A stretch of DNA of 64,000 bases from Gnetum montanum (GCA_015680685.1 MNCI01028959.1:286794-350793), one strand, 5' to 3'. Shown: positions 34,741 through 47,289, counted from the first letter of the stretch. The notes: a model not told the origin generated them from the letters alone. Program-made: numbers and translations.

Positions 34741-36791
34741 ACAAATAAAGCCTTTCTATGAATCCAAAAGAGCCATTAACAAAAAAAACTCAATGGATGA
34801 ACAAGCACGCTCAATTTCTTAGATCTCCTTCTTCCAACTCATTCATGGGGGAGATGGCCATCCATGCTGATCAAACAATGTGGCTTCTCAGTTTTTCATT
34901 TTTTTCTATTTTGCACCAATTTTGTTTTCCACCATTTTTAGTATGTTTTACTCTTTCTTAAATATTTTACAATTTCTTTTATATCTTACTTTATTTTGTT
35001 TGTAATTTTCTTGTGTTTTTCTTATGTTTTTCTCATGTTTTCTTATTTTCATTTATTATCATCAGGGTTAGCTACAACTGTAGCTGTTGATCGATGGTGG
35101 TTTGTACTATAATGTTATTTTATTATCGATGTCTAGATTTTATCTTTGAACTTCGGTGTTGTTAACTAAGACATGGTTTCTTTTCATGATTACAAGCAGT
35201 GAGTCCACATCATCCACCCATCCACAAAACTCTATGGTGTTCCCTTGTTTTGGAAGTATGAGGTCCCTTCTTAAATGAAATTTTTAATGAATTTGTGACC
35301 TCGTTAGTATCCAAACTTAGGAAGGATTAAATGGATAGACAAGAGTATGAATTTTAAGGGGATTTGATACTTTTTGTGCTTGCTTTCCCTCTTGGATGCT
35401 CATGGGTCCTTTACTATTCCTACATTGACCAATAAAAGGAAGCTAAACTCTTTGCATGGTGTGGTTCCCATCTAGAAAAATGCAAAATTAAAAAAAAATA
35501 AACACCAATAATGGAAATTCAAAGCACACCACTTAGATAAAATAATGGGCTACAAGAATTGGTTATGGGACTAGAAAGACATGTTACCCCTACCTAAAGG
35601 TCCCCTCTAACTAAGGTCCTTCTCACTTTCTAATTCTCTTTTCTTCTCTTTTTGGAATGGTAATTGATCTTTGGGGGTATTTATGTGCCTTGGGGATGGG
35701 CAAATCTAAGAGTTTCAATGTGAAGTCACTATAAGTGGATGGTTTTAATTTGGACCAAGGATGATTGTTATCAGGTCATTTTAACCATGAAATCCACAAG
35801 GAACTTCATGTGACCATGATTCGAGACTCCTCCATTCCACCCTCTCTCTCTCATCCACTCAAGCTTTTTGTAACTTACCTCATTTCATTTTCTCATGTTT
35901 GTTTAGTTTCTTAGTTTGATATGGTCAATGTTCTTTGATGATTTGGTATTTAACTATTGTAACCATTCATTAGCCTTGGGGCCCACTAACTCATTGGTTT
36001 GAGGGTATGCAAGGGGATTGAGAGCATGAGCCTACTATGGGGAGGATTCACTTGCAATCCTCTTCATTGTGGTGGTTAAGTTCTTTATCTCTTTGGCATT
36101 TTCATGATCAAACCTTTTGTGCATCCCATCGGTTGCATCCAATTATGCACTTCTTCACTAGCATTCTCCACCAAAAACCTTCTTTTTATGAATTATCTAG
36201 CCCATGTATTTCATCATGTTCTTGGCTTCATTAGCTTCCTTTGGACTCTAATTTTGTGAGAAAATTCCTTGTTTTGACATAGTTTTTCAAAGGAAACATC
36301 TTGGTCTTTGACAGCATCAGTGAGATCCTATCAACATAGGGAAAAAATAGTATATATATGCACCCACACTTTGCGATTGTTTGCCATTTGCTCTTAAACA
36401 AGGAAGGAGTCTTTGCTATTTTGAGAGCCCAAAGCCTTCCAAAGCCCATATCTTGCCAACCTCTTGTTTGATTTACCTCATTTTTTAGTCCTATAGCTAT
36501 TGGAGGTGAGCTTTACGTCATGAAGGCCATAAACCTTAGGTTTTTGACAAATTTTTTAAAATTTTTCTAACTCCTACAAAGGCTTAACTAATAAAATAAC
36601 ATTAAAATTACTATTTTATGAGAGTTAAGCCCTTCCAACAAACTCTACTAGCCATAAAAATTAAATAATATTAAAATAATCAATCTTCCATTATCACAAC
36701 TTAGCCAAGTGTAATTGCCCAAAGAGGCAATGTACCTAAATGTTATAAGTTACACATCACATGCTAATCCTTGATTATGTTGTAATCACAG
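34741..36791 (+). other. Spacer between integrase and ORF3 of element A
   Basis: An open piece at 34758-34961 is probably the pol C-terminus and ends in a hydrophobic run. The rest is T-rich or low coding. Open frames at 36037-36234 and 36231-36449 have no recognisable domain. The spacer ends in TTGTAATCACAG directly before the ORF3 ATG, a possible splice acceptor. Confidence 0.5.
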
Positions 36792-39281
36792 ATGGTACCT
36801 AAAGGGAAGCATGGATTGGAGGTGGGACCATCCCAACCAAGAAATAAGTAGCCTAGAACCAAAAGGGATCAACAGCCAGAACAACCCCAAGAGCAGGTAG
36901 CCAAGACCCATGTAACAGGACCTCTTCAGGAGGAGCCTGAAGTGGAATCTATCCAATAGATTTCCAAAGCTACAACAAAGCAATCCCACCAGGATGTGGC
37001 ACTAGGCCTAAGGCCAAACCTTTAGATCACTTTAACGGAGGCTTGCCTAAGGTAAATCACATCAAATGAGGTTCAAAAATATGTCCTTCAAGAGCTATAC
37101 TTTGGAACCTTCTTGGAGTTTGCACTACCATATGTCAAAACTCAACTTCAGAACTCTCCCATTTGGCCCATCATTACTTCTAGCAAGGAGTGGCACATGG
37201 GAGAGACATATCTCTTCTAGAGCAACAACCAACTCAATGCCATCATGAAAATCATGAACAATACTATGTCCTACTTGATGGAGGCCATTTCTCAAGCCCT
37301 TGGGTTACCTAAAACTAGGGCAACCTTGGTAGAAATTCCAATGCAAGTGGATCCAAGAGTGAAAAAAGAATGGATCTAGCAATGCTATGGATTTAACCAC
37401 AAGAAGTATGATGCACTCACAATGGTGGAACGAGCATACTTCAAGATCATGGCCTTTCACCTCAATCCAATGGTAAGGCCAAGTAATGTGACAATGTTTT
37501 TTTCCTGTGCATGCACCACTCTAAGAGGGAGATTCCAAGTCAACCTTCCATAGCTAACCTATTTTAACATAAAAAAGAAATTCAAAGAAAAAAAATGTGA
37601 GAGGAAGAGACTTCCCTTTCCATGCTTAATCAAAAAATTATACAAAAGGGAATGGATAGCTCACTATTCAAATGATGTTCTTCATCATGCTCCTATCACC
37701 TCTTGGGAAGAGATGATGAAAGAGAAGGTACCTACCAAGGTGGTTAAAGAAGAGGAGCAGCTACCACCACCACCACCTACTCATGAAACAATGTCAAAGG
37801 CCTACACTACCATTGAGCACATGTGTGAACTCTATGAGAAACTCCTGCAATAGCAGCAAGTAGGAACAAGTGATGATGAACCATCCGTGTACAAACCAGC
37901 CATGAATCATCTCAACAAGGTGGCCTAAACCATTAGCTAGATGGAGGATGGGATGTCAATGTTTTCTATCCAATGAATTTAGGTTCCCACAAGATCAAAT
38001 CCTAGCATCCCATAAGTAATGGTGTCCCCTTCAAGGTAACCAAAATTCCCAAAAATCTCTAAGAATGCTGCTACTTTTTCAGTGCACTTGGAGGAGGATG
38101 AAGGGGCTACTGTCTTGGTAATGAAACATCAAGGGTAGGAAATAGCAGTCAAGGTGATAGCTGATCAAGTGGCTGAAGCACTCAATGCTCCTGCATCATC
38201 AATGCTAGATGTTGCTATACTTAAGAACATGTAGATATCCATAGGAGTAGCCACTAGGAGATTCAATGTAGCCCAGAACAAGGAATTGTTGGACTGACCA
38301 GTGGGAACTAGGTAACCAATTCCAAAATTCTTTGACCTTTTGAATAACATCATTATAATCCAATCAGAGTTTCTTGAGGCAATGGGCAAGTGCATATTGC
38401 AAAAGCCCAACTTGAAACAACAAGAGCTAATAGTCAATGCTTAGCTATAAAAGTTGCATAACGTAGAGTCCTCCTTACTGATCCCACCATACTCAGCCAA
38501 GAAATCATAAGATATAAAGCTTTCCAACAACTTCAACACAAACCTCAAGAAGCTAAGTATGCAAATGAGTTAGCAATCTTTGACCAATCCTTAGCTGATG
38601 CCATTTTTTACAACTTTCAGAAGGAGTTATCAAAGGTTTGCTAAGAGAATGTTGTTCTAAACCAAAAGAATTATCACCTACAAAACATTAAAGCTCAAAA
38701 GGACCAAATGATAATCTTTGTCTAAAAATAATAGAAGTAGCTTGCTAGGATAAACACTAAATTGAGAAGGTTGGCTATGGAAAATTGTAATTCCTTGATG
38801 AAGGAGGTCCATGCCTTGCACCAAAAATTTGCAATCAAAATCACCACCTAGAAAATTAAGGCCCTAAATTTCAAAAGGGTAAACAATCATTACATGGACC
38901 AGTTTAGCTTGCTAGAAAAAAATCAACAAAAAGGAAATTCAATTGGTGAAGGCAAACATCAATAAGGTCCTTCAATAACTTCAACAAGAATGTGACATGT
39001 GGTAGCCCAGCTTTGATGGGCTGAATGCATATAACAAGGTAGAGATCTACCTCAAGGAGCTGCAAATTGAGGAGATGATAGAATACACAAAGCTTACCAA
39101 CCTCCTATATGCAAACCTAGTAATGTTGACTACCGAAAGGCCATGGTCAAAACTAGAAAAGAAGGTGGCCAACTCATACCTATTGTACAAGGCTAAGTTC
39201 AAGCATCATAAGGAGACCAAGAAAAAGCTAGAAATGATAAATGTTGAACTTAAAGTTGTCAAAGCACACTTCACTAATTAG
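36792..39281 (+). pseudogene. ORF3: extra sense gene between integrase and 3' LTR, unknown function
   Basis: A single frame runs from ATG 36792 to about 38450 (about 550 codons) without frameshift but with about twenty stops, twelve of them TAG. The order is a basic, Gln/Pro-rich N-terminus (VPKGKHGLEV, QQPEQPQEQ); a folded-looking middle (VQKYVLQELYFGTFLEFALPYV, LNAIMKIMNNTMSYLMEAI, VERAYFKIMAFHLNPMVRP); a basic patch; a LPPPPPTHE linker; and VIADQVAEALNAPASS. After a shift near 38450 a long coiled-coil-like region continues to 39281 (LSQEIIRYKAFQQLQ, KLEKKVANSYLLYKAK). Its position equals the env-like gene of Athila, but I see no clear signal peptide or membrane segment. Function unknown. 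Confidence 0.7.
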
Positions 39282-39415
39282 AGATCAACTACAAAGAACC
39301 TGGCCCGTAGAATGAATGATACTAGGAGCTGCAGAATACTATCAAGGCATTTCATATTGAACAAAAATAGTTTGCAACCTAGTTTGTCAATGTGAAGGAG
39401 CTATTCCCATCGATG

Positions 39416-40183
39416 TGATACTGTTGATGTAGGGTTTGCTACATCAATAGGTACCCATCAATGTAGCACCCTATTTTCCCTATGAATGTGTGTGCATCCA
39501 CCACATTTATGGCATTCATTCATTAGTATGATAGTGAAGCTTTTGTAGTTTGTTCTTTCGATAGTTAGAATATTTTCTAAGTACTCATAGTAGGATTTGA
39601 GAAGTGTACGAATCTTTATTCGAACATTGATGTACTTGAACATCTCGGTGTGACCGGCAATAAAGATGATTTTTCTTGATAAACCTTGTAACAATTGGAC
39701 TTAGCTTAATGTTTACTTTATGCATTTATTATACATGCAATTTACTTTAATGTTACTAAGGAATTAATTAATAGTGAATAATTAATGCACATAAGTACAA
39801 CCACTTCGAGCATACGTTAATGCTTGGTAATCCCAGTAGTGCCTAACACTTGGTAACCTAGTAGCATTGCAACATTTTTAGGATGTGTACGAAAAGTGGG
39901 AATGAATGCTTACATTAGGATTAGTTAAGTATTATCTAGTTATTAGATTAATTAGATTAATTAAATATTTAAATTACTTTGTTTCTAGCACTTACGTGAA
40001 TTAATGAAAAACATCAAAATGATAAAAATCATGTGCCTTAGTTACACTTAAGTATATCTTTGCACTTCACAAGTGGAACTAAGAAGACAACAATCATGCC
40101 CGTTAGATTCACTACCTAGATCTAGTGTACTTAGAGAGCTAAAGTCTACAAAATTGGACGTACGGACTACTCGCTACTCATCA
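39416..40183 (+). mobile_element. 3' LTR of element A
   Basis: It aligns with the 5' LTR from GTTGATGTAGGGTTT onward and ends GCTACTCATCA. The start at TGATACTG is chosen by analogy; an intact polypurine tract is not obvious before it. Scattered differences from the 5' LTR show an old insertion. Confidence 0.8.
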
Positions 40184-40188
40184 AAAGA

Positions 40189-43100
40189 ATTGTGACTTCT
40201 CTCTAGATTTTGCTACATATTTTTCCATGTACTTAATAACAATGTATTTTTCAAGAATTAGCTCAAAGTCTAAGTTTACTTGCCATATTTGCAAAATTAT
40301 AAGATTATGAATGTTCAATATCATGTCATTTAAGCATGGTTTGTACGTTACATGTTTATTATTTTATGGATCTTGAAAGAGTTCCAATTGAGTTTGCAAT
40401 GCCCATGGAACATTATACCTAAGAAAAAAATTGAATTCATATCATTTTCTTTTAATATCAAATACATTCGTGATGTAACTAATAATCAATGTATTTTTAA
40501 TAAAATAATTCTACTTGCAAACTTGTATATTGTTCGTAATAGTAAATAGACTCCTTTATTACATTTTGTATGACACTGAATAGAATTTAAAAGTTCATCA
40601 TAATTGATATCAAGATCCATGAACTATAGCTAGCAACTTTTAATCTTACATGGATGTCTAGGATTATTAACACATTACATCTATAAATGATAAAATTATA
40701 GAATATTAATGAATGTTTCAATTACTAAAATAATTTATAAAAATAAAAAAGTAATTAAATAATAGGTATAAAATTCCAATTAACTTACATCATTGGGTAT
40801 TCCATCTTAATTGCATCTAATATTCTATGCATCTATTATTATAGCAAAAGCCTCTCTCATTTTTCTAATTGCTTCAGTATCATTCTAGTCAAGGTCTTTT
40901 ATGTTTGGAGCTCCCTTGATCCAAAGAAAGCCATGGACATGTGATGATCTCCTATACTACCACTCATATCATGTTCAATAATCAATCACATCGAATTCCT
41001 CAAATAATACCTTTTCTTGAAATCCCTTATGTCAAACATGCATAAACTCAACAACTATATGTGGATTCTCAATAATATTTTTCATTCTATAATCCTTTGT
41101 TGCATAAGCATTTCCCATTGGTTTTCTAGGCATTACTTTATATAGGTTTAGCTAGTAAAGATCAGCTATACTTAGAGTAGAAAAGACAATGCATCCAACT
41201 TATTTATCAAATCAAACAATTGCACTTTCTCTAGTAGGAAGGTGTCCCTCATATTGTAGTTTCAAATCTCATCAAATTATTACCAAAATTATTCACTTGT
41301 AAATTTGGTAGTTTTTCACATAATTCTTGGATTGTTAACAATGGTTCAATAATTTATTTATTTATTTATTTATTTTGTGAAGAATGCTAATGTTGATTTC
41401 AATGCATGATGTCTTGTTATCATGATATAAATGTGGTATCTAAAAATGAAACTAATATATAATTAGTCCATACAATTTTAAAAATATTAATACTATCTAG
41501 TAATGTGAATGAATGATAGTTGTGGTATTTTAAACTTTTGTGACATCCAAATTTGCCATCCTTTTATCAAATTAAATGTTTAGCATATTCATGGAACATG
41601 ACATCTTTAGATCTACTTGTAAGGAAGTCACATTTTTCACGTGGAGATAATGTTGGAAATAACATTAGATGCATTTCAACTATGTTGAACTTATTAATGG
41701 GTGACTGTTCATTTTGCATAGTTTGAAATTTCAACATTTGGATGTTCTAATCAAGATCTTACCAGATCTAGTTTTTTTTCCTAGAATAACTAGTCATAAT
41801 GTACACATGATGTGTGTCTAATATTTTTTTTCTCTTTTAATGTAACCAAAGGATCATCAAACTATAACCTCATCTAACCAACCTCCTCAAATAATGTAAT
41901 ATAATGAATCCTTTCAAAGACATTAATATCTTTTATATCACTTACATCATCCAAATCATGCTCATCTATTTCTATATCCTTATGAAAATGATCATTTTGT
42001 TTCTTGTACAATAATGCAGCATATACATACTTTTTATTTACAACAAAGTTATAGGTAGTTCTAATTTGATTAGTTCTTCTTAGTATTAACATTGAAATCA
42101 CATAAATTCTCAAAGGAAGTCTAGTTGTAATTTCAAATACATCTTGCATAACACTAATGGTATGTCCTTTATATTGTAATTAACCTTCTATAACATGTGT
42201 ACCTTGTAATATAGGGTTAATTCTTACAATAAGCATTTCATGGACTTCTAACAATCCAGGTAAGATTAACAGTTGGGGTTTTGGATCCATATTAGTATCA
42301 ATAGAAAATCATTTGATCTCTTCATCATCCTAATTCAAGATTCCTATTTCTTTTTCCCTTAAACCCCTTTGAACATATTGGACTAGGTTTTTCTACAAGC
42401 ATCATATAGACACTTAAAAAGCTTTCATTGCATATATCACATGATCTAGGAATACTGAAATTAGTAGCTTTACTTGAAAATCTTATAATTACTTACATGA
42501 TTTGTGCATTTGACTTATGAAAACTTGGATAAGATACTTGATTGTTCATATGTTCAAAAGGTACATGTTGATTCATTGCATTTGAATTATCATGTTGTTG
42601 ATGTTTCATTTGTAATCTTAGTCAAGCGCATTTCTAATCAAGTCTACAACTATATCTAATATTTCTAAAACTTTTGCTTGTCTCTTTTGTTACCTAAAAC
42701 ATTATTTCCTTTCATAACCTTGTACAAATTCTTGTTCTATGTTATTAACCTCTACTGTATCATGAGGTAATTCATCTTCTACCATAATATTATCATTATG
42801 TGTAGAAACCTAACCACCTGAATAGCCACAACCATGACCATGGCCATATCTACATCCATAACCAAGACCATGACCATGTCTCCTCTATGAAATAACCACT
42901 TATTGCAAGCGAGATGCTTGCATATTTTCATCATTTAGAATGATTACTAACTAATTGTCCTATTCATTGTCCTTATCCCTTTCTCTATTATGGAATACTT
43001 AATTATTGTTAAGGAGGTTCTTCCATATTTTATTTATGTTCATTAACTAAGTCTTTCCTATTTGTTGAACATGTGCTACTTAGTTCATCACTTCCACATC

Positions 43101-43730
43101 CAAGCCCTCAACCTCCTCCTTGTCCTTGTCCTCATTCCCATCTCTATTGTGAAATATTTAACCATTGCTAAGGAAGTTTTTCCATATCTTTTTCATATTC
43201 ATTAACTAAATCTATTATATTTATTGGAGATGTACTACTTATTACATTATCATGTCCACACCCACTCCCTCATCCTTGACCCCTTTCTCTTTGTGAAAAA
43301 TCATTCTACAAAATAACTTAATATAGTTAGTGTTTTAATCTCAAGAATACAATAAAGCTTATCTATAAATCAAAAAGCTTATTGTCTTAGTACCTCACTT
43401 CTTTGCAATTATTGTTGCTAGATTTTCTCTCTACACCTTCTTTGATGTACTTGATCTTCATCTAATCTTTGCAACTCTAAAGGATCTCCCCTTTCCTAAC
43501 CCTCTCTCCTTCAATTTTGAAACGATGCTATTTTTCATGATTTAACTCATGCTCCCTATCACTTAACATGTTATCCATTTATAGGATCAAACTTCTTCAA
43601 ATAGAATTTTTTATTTTTTCAACATTTTAATATTCTCTCTTTATTTTTCCAAAGTAGTTAGTTTTTCTAAATATTTTTGTCAACTTGCAATTGAAATAGA
43701 AGTAAACTTGTAATTAGATAAAGGTAGGAG
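40189..43730 (-). pseudogene. Helitron Rep (HUH nuclease) N-terminal portion
   Basis: Read on the minus strand from about 43730. A Gly/His-rich N-terminus (RHGHGLGYGCRYGHGHGCGY, near 42890-42820) is followed by CDICNESFLSVYMMLVEKPSPIC (about 42450) and an open 91-codon piece at 42149-41874 (MQDVFEITTRLPLRIYV, KKYVYAALLY). The HUH motif is RSSHVHGFLW, with both His codons kept at 40941-40933. Then come LNIHNLIILQIWQVNLDFEL and the two-tyrosine motif KYMEKYVAK (about 40232-40209). The frame ends EKSQF at the element A insertion and resumes as FHDLL at 26801. Many stops make it non-functional. Confidence 0.85.
42965..43260 (-). repeat. Diverged 159-bp tandem duplication in Helitron N-terminal coding region
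   Basis: TCTCTATTATGGAATACTTAATT at 42982 and TCTCTATTGTGAAATATTTAACC at 43141 start two copies. Both continue GAGGTTCTTCCATAT / GAAGTTTTTCCATAT and CATTAACTAA. The period of 159 is a multiple of three, so the duplication kept the frame. Confidence 0.75.
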
Positions 43731-44808
43731 TGGTATATATATGAAGTCTCTCAAAGTATTTGGTTATGAGGTTTTTTTGAATTTAAAAATAATGTTTGTT
43801 ATAACCAAACAAAAATATTAAAATTTCCAAAAATAAAAATTTTTTATGCAAAACCCAAAAAAATTTATTATCCTTGTATCCAAAAAAATATTAGTGTAGA
43901 TCCCAAAACGTTTTCACATGCAAAACCCAACACATTTTTAACAATATCTAAACTTTAAGAAATTACAATAAAAGTGTTTTGTGCAAAATCCAAAAAAAAA
44001 AAAAAATTATTGTTCTCATCAACATGGGTAAGCTATAGGTTTGTGAAGTAGATGTTAACTTCAACATTTGCAACTCAGGTATAAAATTCAGTAAAGAAAC
44101 TCATAGGAAAATTCAAGAGCTAAATTTCACATTTACAGTTAAGTATAGAAATTAGCAAAGGAACTAGTAAGAGAATTCAAAAGCATAAATATGTTTCTTA
44201 TGTTATGTTGGAAAATAATATTAATGGACATGTGAAAAAGACTTCCAAGCTAAGGCTTCAAGAAATAGATTGTCCCAACATAATTGGATATGCTAGTTAG
44301 GTAAATGGTGAGCCATAAGCCATAAAAAATCATCGAATTCTTTGCCTATTTCAATAAGTTAATTTATATTAAGATGACAACATGATACAAGATTTATAAA
44401 ATATTACTAAAAACATTATTTGAAAAAAAAATAAAGAACTATACGTATTTCTTATCAACATTCCTAGAAACCCTTTTGCACCTTCTTCAACGAGAAAACG
44501 TATTAACTTTACACCTTCTTAAACGTACTAACTTTACATTCACTTTGTGCATTAATTTGTGCTCTTCCCTAAAAAGTTCCGAAAATGAATCTACATAATG
44601 ACAGTGCCAACTATATGCAACTCGAAGGAAAAGGTTCATTACATAATGACATTGGCAATGATAGAGTTTTCACTCTTATCACCTAAGCTGCACCTCACAC
44701 TATGAGAAATTTCATTGAACATGGCGAGAAAACTAAATAAACTTTCCCATTCTACTTTACCATCAAAAATAATGAAAAAGACTTATCATAGTTAATTTGC
44801 ACAAAAGA
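43731..44808. other. Intergenic stretch upstream of the tRNA gene
   Basis: AT-rich with A-runs (43990-44005). It contains short near-repeats of AAAACCCAAAA.TTT..TAT (43800-44000). No gene recognised. Confidence 0.5.
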
Positions 44809-44882
44809 GACCGCATAGCGCAGTGGATTAGCGCGTTTGACTTCGGATCAAAAGGTCGTGGGTTCGACTCCCACTGTGGTCG
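44809..44882 (+). tRNA. tRNA-Arg (anticodon UCG)
   Basis: The acceptor stem GACCGCA pairs with TGTGGTC (one G-U) and the discriminator is G. The D arm is GCGC/GCGC. The anticodon stem TTTGA/TCAAA holds loop CTTCGGA, so the anticodon is TCG and reads CGA. The T arm is GTGGG-TTCGACT-CCCAC. The A box (TAGCGCAGTGG) and B box (GGTTCGACTCC) are intact and there is no intron. An upstream CACAAAAGA resembles the CAA start motif of plant tRNA genes. Confidence 0.97.
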
Positions 44883-44906
44883 ATGAATTATGCTGCACCA
44901 TCCATC

Positions 44907-44912
44907 TTTTTT
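44907..44912 (+). terminator. RNA polymerase III terminator
   Basis: A run of six T begins 25 bases after the tRNA 3' end, the usual pol III stop. Confidence 0.85.
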
Positions 44913-46184
44913 ACTTGTTTCTTAACCAACATTGAGCTTTTCTTTTTATTATTATTACCATACCGGGTCTTTCTGCTTTTGTAAAATCAGCAACTCATTT
45001 TCAATTTTGGATTAGGGGTTTAGAGCCTTCATGGAAAATTCAGATGACAAGGAAGCAGCACAGAAATATTTTTTAAAAACAGAGTTATTTTTTAAAAGAA
45101 AATCCTTAAAATGAAATTTGAAACGGGTTACATCGATGAAATTTTACATTATAAAATTAGAGTTGGAGGTGCGAGATCCTACCAGCGTTGCACACCACTG
45201 AACAACCTGACAACCCACATTGGTATCAATAATGGCATGATAAATTGTTTTTGCTAAATAAAATATGAATAACTAAATAGTTACCACTTTTAAAATTGAA
45301 GCTGGAAGAAAAGGACGAGAGCAAAAGGGTTTGTTAGGGACAACGACTTCTTATCCAAGTTCATTTCAGAACGTTAGTTCCAAGTCCCAAGTTGATTTCA
45401 ACTATGGTTTGTAGGATCCACCAATCTAGGCTTGGAATTTGATGCCCTTTTGCAAGTCTTTTAGCTATTTATGCACAAAAATATGTTTAAGAAGTATGTT
45501 AAGTTGATGTACGTGAAAATTGTGTTTTATATATGGATGAGAATATAATTAAGCTACTTTCTTTGTGCTAAATTTTATGTATCGACCTAATGGAATAGTT
45601 GAAACATTGTTAGTGCATTAGATTGTTGGAGAGCTACAAAATAATTATGATTTCTATGTTATTACTTATTGTAATGATATTTTTCACTCACTATAGAAGC
45701 TACTATTTAAAGAATTAGAAATTTAGAACTACAAGAAAACTTGACTTTAGTTTTTAGAAAGAATTTGAACTTTTTAAATTGTTTTATTGAGAGAAAACTT
45801 GTTTATCCTTGATTAATTTAGATTTGTGTTAAAAATTAAATTTCACTTGGTGAAGTTGTATCCTATGTTTTATTTTAATTTTCAGTGAAGAATAATAAAA
45901 AGGTTGAAAAACTTTGGAGGCAAAAAAAGAGTATTTAAAAGCATCTTAGATTAAATTTTTTGCGGTTCAATTAAAAATTTTTTATGCTAAATTGCAAGCC
46001 TGATTGCCACCTTCAACGATCCATCAAAGGACAAAGGACATGGGGTGTGCAGCAGTCAGTTTCAGTTTCAAAGGTGTGGAAGGCTTTTTGGCTGCATCAT
46101 TTTGAAAGGCCTGACTGACTAACTGACTGCATCTGCGTTTCACAAAACTGACGAACAAGAAGGAAAGCATGCAAAAAAGTGAAG
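44913..46184. other. Intergenic stretch, nothing recognised
   Basis: It contains no ORF or repeat that I can support. The base composition is slightly less AT-biased than the retroelement regions near 44950-45450. Confidence 0.5.
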
Positions 46185-47092
46185 CAAAGAGCACCATCAT
46201 GATCTTGATGCAGATTACACTAGTGGACGGCCATCCACTTTTTGCTCTACAGAAAGCCTTGCACATAACCCAAATGCCCAACCTAAGTTTGTTGCAAACG
46301 CAGTTAAAGAACTAGTTGATCCAGTCAGCCCAACTCCACCGCCAAATCTAGAAATGGAGGATATCACAAGTGGTTATGCACATGAAGCACAACCATTCCA
46401 AAAAGGAACAAACCCAAAGGACTACAGGATACACTCACTCAAAATATCCCCTTACGATCAGATCAAAGGAAGGCAGAAGAGGCACCTTCTAGAGAAACAG
46501 CAGGCGGTGTTACAATTCTGCCTAGAAAACACGGCCAAATCTTCAAAGGCATAGGTTTCCAGATGCCCTTCATTCTTCAAAGTCTAAAAAGTGCCAAATG
46601 GAGGGTAACATTGACTTTGGATCACCTTATTTGATTACTAGTTTTACAGAAGAAGATGTAGATGGAGTAACAAGGAGCCCTTTCTCTATCTGTTCCACTC
46701 CAATGATTATTTACTCATAGAATTGCACCAGGCTACAAACATTAGGGAAAGTCTACATTTCAAAGACATTACGCAAAAGCTTCGAACTTTGTTACTTAGA
46801 AAATGTGGTTTAGAGGGTACCACAACCTTTACATAGTTTTGAGCTGTGCATGGAGTGTTTTCTGGCTGGACAAACACTCAACCCTACAAGGTCCCAACAA
46901 GCTCAAAATGTGGTTTCAAGTATCCTACAACCTTTACAAAACATGAGCTCTGCACCTCAGTGTTTTGTCACTATGAACACACTCAATCCCACAAAATCCC
47001 GACAAGCTCACAAGATACCTTCTCACAAGAAGCACATCAACCTTGCAAGGTTACAAAGAAAGAAAAAGAATCAAGGAGAGAATGTCACTTAA
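46185..47092 (+). pseudogene. Unrecognised broken coding region with internal repeat
   Basis: The first open stretch, 46185-46553 (about 123 codons, ATG only at 46354), has a Pro-rich part (VDPVSPTPPPNLEM) and a charged end (YDQIKGRQKRHLLEKQQAVL). In another frame, ATG 46598 opens MEGNIDFGSPYLITSF and reaches 47092 through two TAG stops. That part contains a repeat of the form NVV..(x)QPL....C..CF...TLNPT(R/K)S(Q/R)QA, seen twice (about 46790-46905 and 46908-47010), then a Lys-rich tail. The composition looks protein-like and unlike the nearby transposons. No family recognised; a host pseudogene or exons are possible. Confidence 0.4.
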
Positions 47093-47289
47093 TTTACAAA
47101 CTCCTTGCAATGAAGCTTTCAATACAAGTATAAAATACAAATGATAAATACAATGAGAAACAAAGCCAATTCACTTGATGAGGACAACCATTGATATACA
47201 ATGAATAGTGCTTTCACATTTTCCAAGAATCCCACTTTGTCTTATCTCCTTTGAGTTTCCAAAAACTCCTCAAAATTTGTGCAATAGTT

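Larger units (their letters stand above)
26807..40183 (+). mobile_element. Athila-like Ty3/Gypsy element A, full length with two LTRs
   Basis: About 13.4 kb from TGATGATTTGTG to CTACTCATCA, flanked by AAAGG (26802-26806) and AAAGA (40184-40188), a 5-base target duplication with one change. The order is 5' LTR, tRNA-Asp PBS, gag, protease, RT, RNase H, integrase, about 2 kb of spacer, ORF3 and 3' LTR. The RT wording (KDQAKTTF, FGLCNAP, VFMDDF) and the PBS point to the Athila/Tat lineage. All frames are broken. It sits inside a minus-strand Helitron coding region and itself carries a solo LTR at 28495-29302. Confidence 0.9.

Noticed and set aside
36786-36989. Minus-strand 67-codon frame
   Set aside because: It is antisense to the start of ORF3, whose long sense frame explains the region.
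46024-46281. Minus-strand 85-codon frame with hydrophobic stretch
   Set aside because: It overlaps the plus-strand coding remnant at 46185-46553, which has more protein-like composition; no domain.
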